Of a stretch of DNA of 64,000 nucleotides, positions 59,771 to 64,000 are shown one piece after another (the stretch's first letter is position 1; every line of letters begins with the position of its first letter). The stretch spans positions 142,253,090-142,317,089 of the forward strand of contig NC_061114.1 of NCBI RefSeq assembly GCF_002878395.1, written 5' to 3'. A program made the translations under genes and the position numbers. The notes beneath the pieces are model-generated. The model was given only the letters and a program-made list of their open reading frames with translations. It had not been told where the DNA came from and ran no database searches. Source of the stretch: Capsicum annuum (Eukaryota; Streptophyta; Magnoliopsida; Solanales; Solanaceae).

Positions 59771-61999
59771 ATTTCATTTTTTAGTACGACTTATCTGCTA
59801 TACTGTTGTTTATATTTTTTTTCTTATTATTGCCATTGGTTGATTTTTATCACTCCTTTCTTGATAGAATACTTGACTAGCATTATCTAGTTAGAATTTC
59901 CCTTCCTTGCGATTCTTATTATTTGCTTTAGTAGCTAGCTTGGTTTGATGATTTTTCTCTTATAGTGAGGTGAGGTTAGTCTCTTTTTTTTGTTAGCAAA
60001 TTTAGACTGGTTGTTGAGTGTGTTGTTGGTAGTAAAGAAAAGTTGGCTTTCCATGGTTCTTGTATGGTTCTAGAGATGGCAATCGGCTATACTATCTGTT
60101 TATGGGTTTGAGATTCTTGGGCTTGACTCCTAGGTTATGGAGGTTTTAGGTTGGCTATTCCTATCTATGTAAAAAAATTTTGAGGTTGACAAGTTTGGGG
60201 TTTATTCTTTCATTTTGACTAGTTCATTGCATGGTAGTTATTTTTATGTTGATGTCAAGAAGTCTTGAGTTTATCTTTCATCTTTGCTGGTTTCTCCTCC
60301 CTATGAGGGTTTTCTTTTTGCATTAGTGTAAAGTTGGATACTCTGTTCTGTCCATGATATGGTTTTTGTCTTTGAGGGGTTTCAAAAGCTGAAGATAGTT
60401 GATTTTTCTGGTAACTATTTCCTAAAGTTGGTGAATTGGTTTTCATTTTCAAGATAGAGTATTGTATTTTTTAGTTTCCAGCTAAAGTTTTTTTTGCCAT
60501 ATTTCTAGAGTTTTAGTTATTTCTGGTATGGTTTTTAGCTGTGATGACTCCTTGGGTATACTTTGATGGTTCTTTCCTTCTAGTGGATATAAAGTTGGCT
60601 AATTTTTTTCCAACTGGTGATTTATCCTCTGTTGTAAAATTTTTCTGCAGTTACGTTTCTTTTTTTGCTTAAACATATTTCAGTAAGGATATTTCTTATT
60701 TTGATTGTAAACTCGATCTGAGTATTTGGCCTTAGTTTGGTCTTATTTTTTTAGTTTCGCATTTGATGCCTTGCAATGGTGATTAGGGGGTTATAATAGA
60801 TTACGAGCTTGGATTTATACTAAAGTTTATTTGTGGCGTTATGATCAAGCTGTTCAGCCTTGGTGTCAAGAATTTAGTTTTGAGATGCAAAATTTGGGAG
60901 AACGTTTTATTTTCAGGTTTGCCTTAGTTGGGATTTCATCTATAGGCTAGATAAGCCTACTCCATGGTTACCCATCAATGTTCTTTAGTTCAAATAGATT
61001 ACTTTTCATATGTGTTAAGAAAATAGTTCATGGACGCAGTGGTGTTTCCTTTAGCTTGAATCGCAGGTTCCATTTATAGTTGGGATTTTAAAATGCTTTA
61101 CTTAGCGGGAGTAGTATGTGTGAGTTAGAACTAGCATCGCTTAATACTCGATTGATGTAGCATCCTCAAGCGATTTATTCATTGGTTTGTAGTAGTGTTT
61201 TGGACTTATAACTTTTAGTTTTGATGGTCATTCAGACCAATTATTGAATTGGAAAGGATTGTCAACCTTAGTTATCTCCAGTTGTGTGCCCAGGTAGCTT
61301 CTTAGGGTCTTATTCTCATCCTTGCTATTGAGGACATTTAGTGGATAAGCTTTTGTTATTCGATTTAAGTTTTATGGAATTGCATGGACATGACTCGATT
61401 GACTTTTTACTTGATTTGGAGAAGATAGTTTGTTTTGAAAGGAAAATGAAGGTTATATTTGGATTTAGAGTTGGTAGTATGACTCATGATTTTGTTTGCC
61501 TTTTGATTTATGAGATTTCATTTGATTGTGCTAGTAATATCATGGTATCAGTGTGTTATGGTTTGGATTTATGTACATCCGCCTTCCTCATTTCAGTTGG
61601 AGGCTAGTTAGTGGTTAAAGTTAAGTTTTTATTGTTTGAGGGTGAAGTTAAGAAGTTAGTTGGAAATGGGATAACTTCGGCAAAATCCTAAGAAAGTGTT
61701 GTCTCTTCTTAGAGGTTATATGTGATTATTTCTAAGAGCATGCGGTCCCAGTACCTCATCACTTTAAGTTCGAATGCTTCCTTTATCCATTGACTTTTGC
61801 GTATGGATATCCTTTTCAGTAGAAACACCCTAGTTTCAGTACCTTTGAAAAATTCCTAGAATTCTGGTTTTGGGACCCAATATGACTCATGGGTATAATT
61901 CATATATTGGGGTACGAATGGTATAGTCCAATCGTGTATTGACCAGTGTTGGTTTGATGAAGGGATTTGGTCACTAGAATATGTACGACTTGACGCTAT
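59771..61999. other. Unassigned T-rich sequence, possibly decayed gypsy pol
   Basis: It follows the gag-protease relic in the position expected for RT and integrase, but I could not recognise any of their motifs. The open frame 61341-61607 (88 residues) is rich in hydrophobic residues and matches nothing I know. No LTR end or tandem repeat is evident. Confidence 0.35.
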
Positions 62000-64000
62000 G
62001 AGTCTTCTGATTGGATACAGATAATTGGGTTCCTTCACTTAACCTTAGACTTGGTAGCTTAAGTTGGATCTGAGTACAAGCAGCTCACCAGGAGTCATAA
62101 TCCAGGGAATGAGTCATACCAAATGGCTCTCTAGGAGCTGTAAGCCAGTGTATGAGTCGTACAAGGGTCTCGTATGGTGGATATTGTTCAAACGTTCTAT
62201 GATTCTATCTTTCCAGGGATACAAGTGAAGGGTAAGGATCGTATGCTATCATTACGACTTGGGTAGGATGAGTCTACACTATATAGTTTTAGATCCAAGG
62301 GTTAAAGCTTAGGATACGAGTAATGGGTACCACTCGTGTCAAATTGTAAGACTCGTGATGGTCAATCATACCCCTGTGATAGGATTTTTGCAACTTAAGT
62401 GGGTGTATTCTGGATATTTGCCCACTTACCCTAATAAGGTCCTATGACTTCTAATTCTTTTGGGATGCTATTTACCCAATTATTCTATTAATTAAAACTT
62501 ACAAACTCTTTCTAAACACTCTATAATTCTCTCTAAATCATTTGGGCAAGGAAGATAGAGTTTCAACTAGAAGACTAAATTGGGATCTTGTTGGTGGTTT
62601 ATCTTCATCTATTTTTTCAATTAAGGCATGTTCTCTTCCCTCATTGTTAGTTCCAATTACATATATGGTTTTATGCAATGTTTTCTTGATTTCATTGTTG
62701 TTTGATTTTGGGTTTTCAACTATGATTTGGGGTTTTTTCTTATAAATGCTTAGTAATGGTTTTCCCATGTTTTAATGAGTCTTATATGCATTAATGGAAG
62801 TTTTGGATATTTGGTTGCATGGGAAAGGTTCTTTAGTAATGGACTTTGGTTTTCGAAATACTATGCCCCCAATGTGTTTGATAAAATGCCTATAACAATG
62901 TTTTCATAGTAAAATTTGATATACAATGGGACTTATGCATGGTTTAAACTTGGTAATTGAACATTATATGATATGAATAGTTTAAATGGATTGGAAAGGC
63001 CTTGGTGGCCATGGTTTTGGCTAATTTGAAATCATGAAGGGTACATGGAATCCCTTAAAGCTATATATGGTTGGCTATAGACCAAACTTGCAGGTATAGT
63101 CAGTATGACGACGCCACTACTAATTGCCTTAGTTAATAAATGGTTAATGGATTAGTTGGTTTCTTGGTAATTGTTTTCATTGGGGCAATAATAGTGAGGT
63201 GTGTAGCAAATATATGGAAAGTGGAGGTCTAGGGGGGACCATAATAGGAATCTCATATTTGGCGATGTGATGTTTGGTCCAAGTGACAGTGTGCATGATG
63301 TCACACTTTATATTTGGGGGATGTAGTAGCCATCCCAAGTTTTCTTCCCTGGTCGTGCAGCTTCACGTACTAGTGCCCTTTCAGCAGGGTGAGCTCAACC
63401 CATATAGCCCATGTGTGGTTTAGGATGGGAGAGCTACATAGCCCAGGTAATGGTTTTAATGGCAGGCTAAACCCTATTCCCTTTCCTGGCATAGATATAT
63501 ATGTATGGTTTGTGTTCATATTGATGGTTTTACTTGGTTTTATAAATTGGATTATTTAATCCTTATCCTGAGTTCATGCTAGCGATTACCCGCTAACCTA
63601 TATTTGGGCGACTGTATACCCACACTATATAGGAATCGGCCGTTTTACTCCTCCTACATAGTGATTGATTCGGGGATAGTTGTTGGATTAAAGTGTTGAG
63701 CTTTCATCTTTTCAGAAGACTCTATTTCATGTTATGGATATTCTTAGACATTTTTATTTATTTTTGGATATTGGTTATAACTATGTTTGGGGGCATGTCC
63801 TAGTCGGGTATTCTTATACTTTTGGTTAAAGGTTTTATGGTATTGCTATGGGTTTGAATGGGTAGGATCGGTATTGGTATCGGCCTTAAAATTGGCATTG
63901 GTATTGGGGTTGAGATCATTGGACATAATGTCTCAATGTTCCATCCTCTTTTATTTTGGGATTAATAATATTATGTTTTGAATCTCATTTGTTTATGGCC
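62000..64000 (+). mobile_element. LTR-like region on the plus strand, running off the window
   Basis: 62060-62400 contains repeated, partly inverted 'gagtcgtac / gtacgactc' style units. Next is an AAACTCTTTCTAAACACTC leader after an AT-rich promoter-like stretch (about 62470-62530). The segment TTAAGGCATGTTC (62621-62633) stands where other LTRs have the splice donor, with GC in place of GT. The GTGTTTGATAAAATGCC block is at 62874-62890. These landmarks match the order seen in LTRs B, C and D. Neither terminus is defined. Confidence 0.5.

Noticed and set aside
1..64000. Host protein-coding genes, tRNA, rRNA or resistance-gene relics
   Set aside because: Apart from retroelement relics I saw no conserved domain, plausible exon series, tRNA-like fold or rDNA sequence on either strand. 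A small or diverged gene in the unassigned stretches cannot be excluded by eye.

Overview
This window looks like intergenic, retrotransposon-filled chromatin of a flowering plant. I see no host gene, tRNA, rRNA or CRISPR array. The sequence is AT-rich and almost entirely LTR retrotransposons in several nesting layers. Primer-binding sites match the plant initiator-Met type (TGGTATCA-AGCC), and the coding relics are Ty3/gypsy chromovirus (Del/Tekay-like) and Ty1/copia SIRE-like. The LTR ends (TGTAATACCCC, TGTAACACCCC) suggest a Solanaceae genome (pepper, potato or tomato type). That assignment is inference from remembered families, not from a search.

Layout. 1-1091: end of a plus-strand LTR abutting part of a minus-strand LTR. 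About 1975-9249: minus-strand SIRE-like copia element, broken in every frame (3' LTR, env-like 3' ORF, RNase H, RT, integrase, gag), cut on its 5' side at 9249. 9250-19945: plus-strand gypsy-type element 'B' that kept gag but no pol. Its 5' LTR holds a 2.8-kb solo LTR (TSD GTTTC), and beyond its 3' LTR a second copy of the internal leader begins. 19946-20562: a miniature LTR element (TRIM) with two 224-bp LTRs. 21586-46054: minus-strand element 'E' (TSD CATAA), whose 3' LTR is split by a 15.6-kb plus-strand array 'D' at 22317-37932. D has the order LTR-internal-LTR-internal-LTR inside one pair of TSDs (AAACT). 46923-55192: minus-strand gypsy element 'C' (TSD ATTAT) with gag, protease, RT, RNase H and part of integrase; a deletion fuses integrase to its 3' LTR. 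About 55.2-58.7 kb: LTR-like minus-strand sequence. 58.7-59.8 kb: ruined gypsy gag-protease on the plus strand. 62-64 kb: another plus-strand LTR-like region running off the window.

How the parts relate. No element here is autonomous. D and E have 2.6-3.3-kb LTRs around 2.8-3.4-kb internals without recognisable pol, so they resemble LARDs that would need enzymes in trans. C is a decayed relative of the kind of element that could have supplied them; its LTR is the same family as B's. The LTR families share small conserved parts although most of their length has diverged: a U3 block, a leader splice donor, a block around TTTGATAAA, and a UUCG-type hairpin near the 3' LTR end. Insertion order inferred from nesting: B into the copia element, then solo LTR and TRIM into B; E into flanking DNA, then D into E; C separately into flanking DNA.
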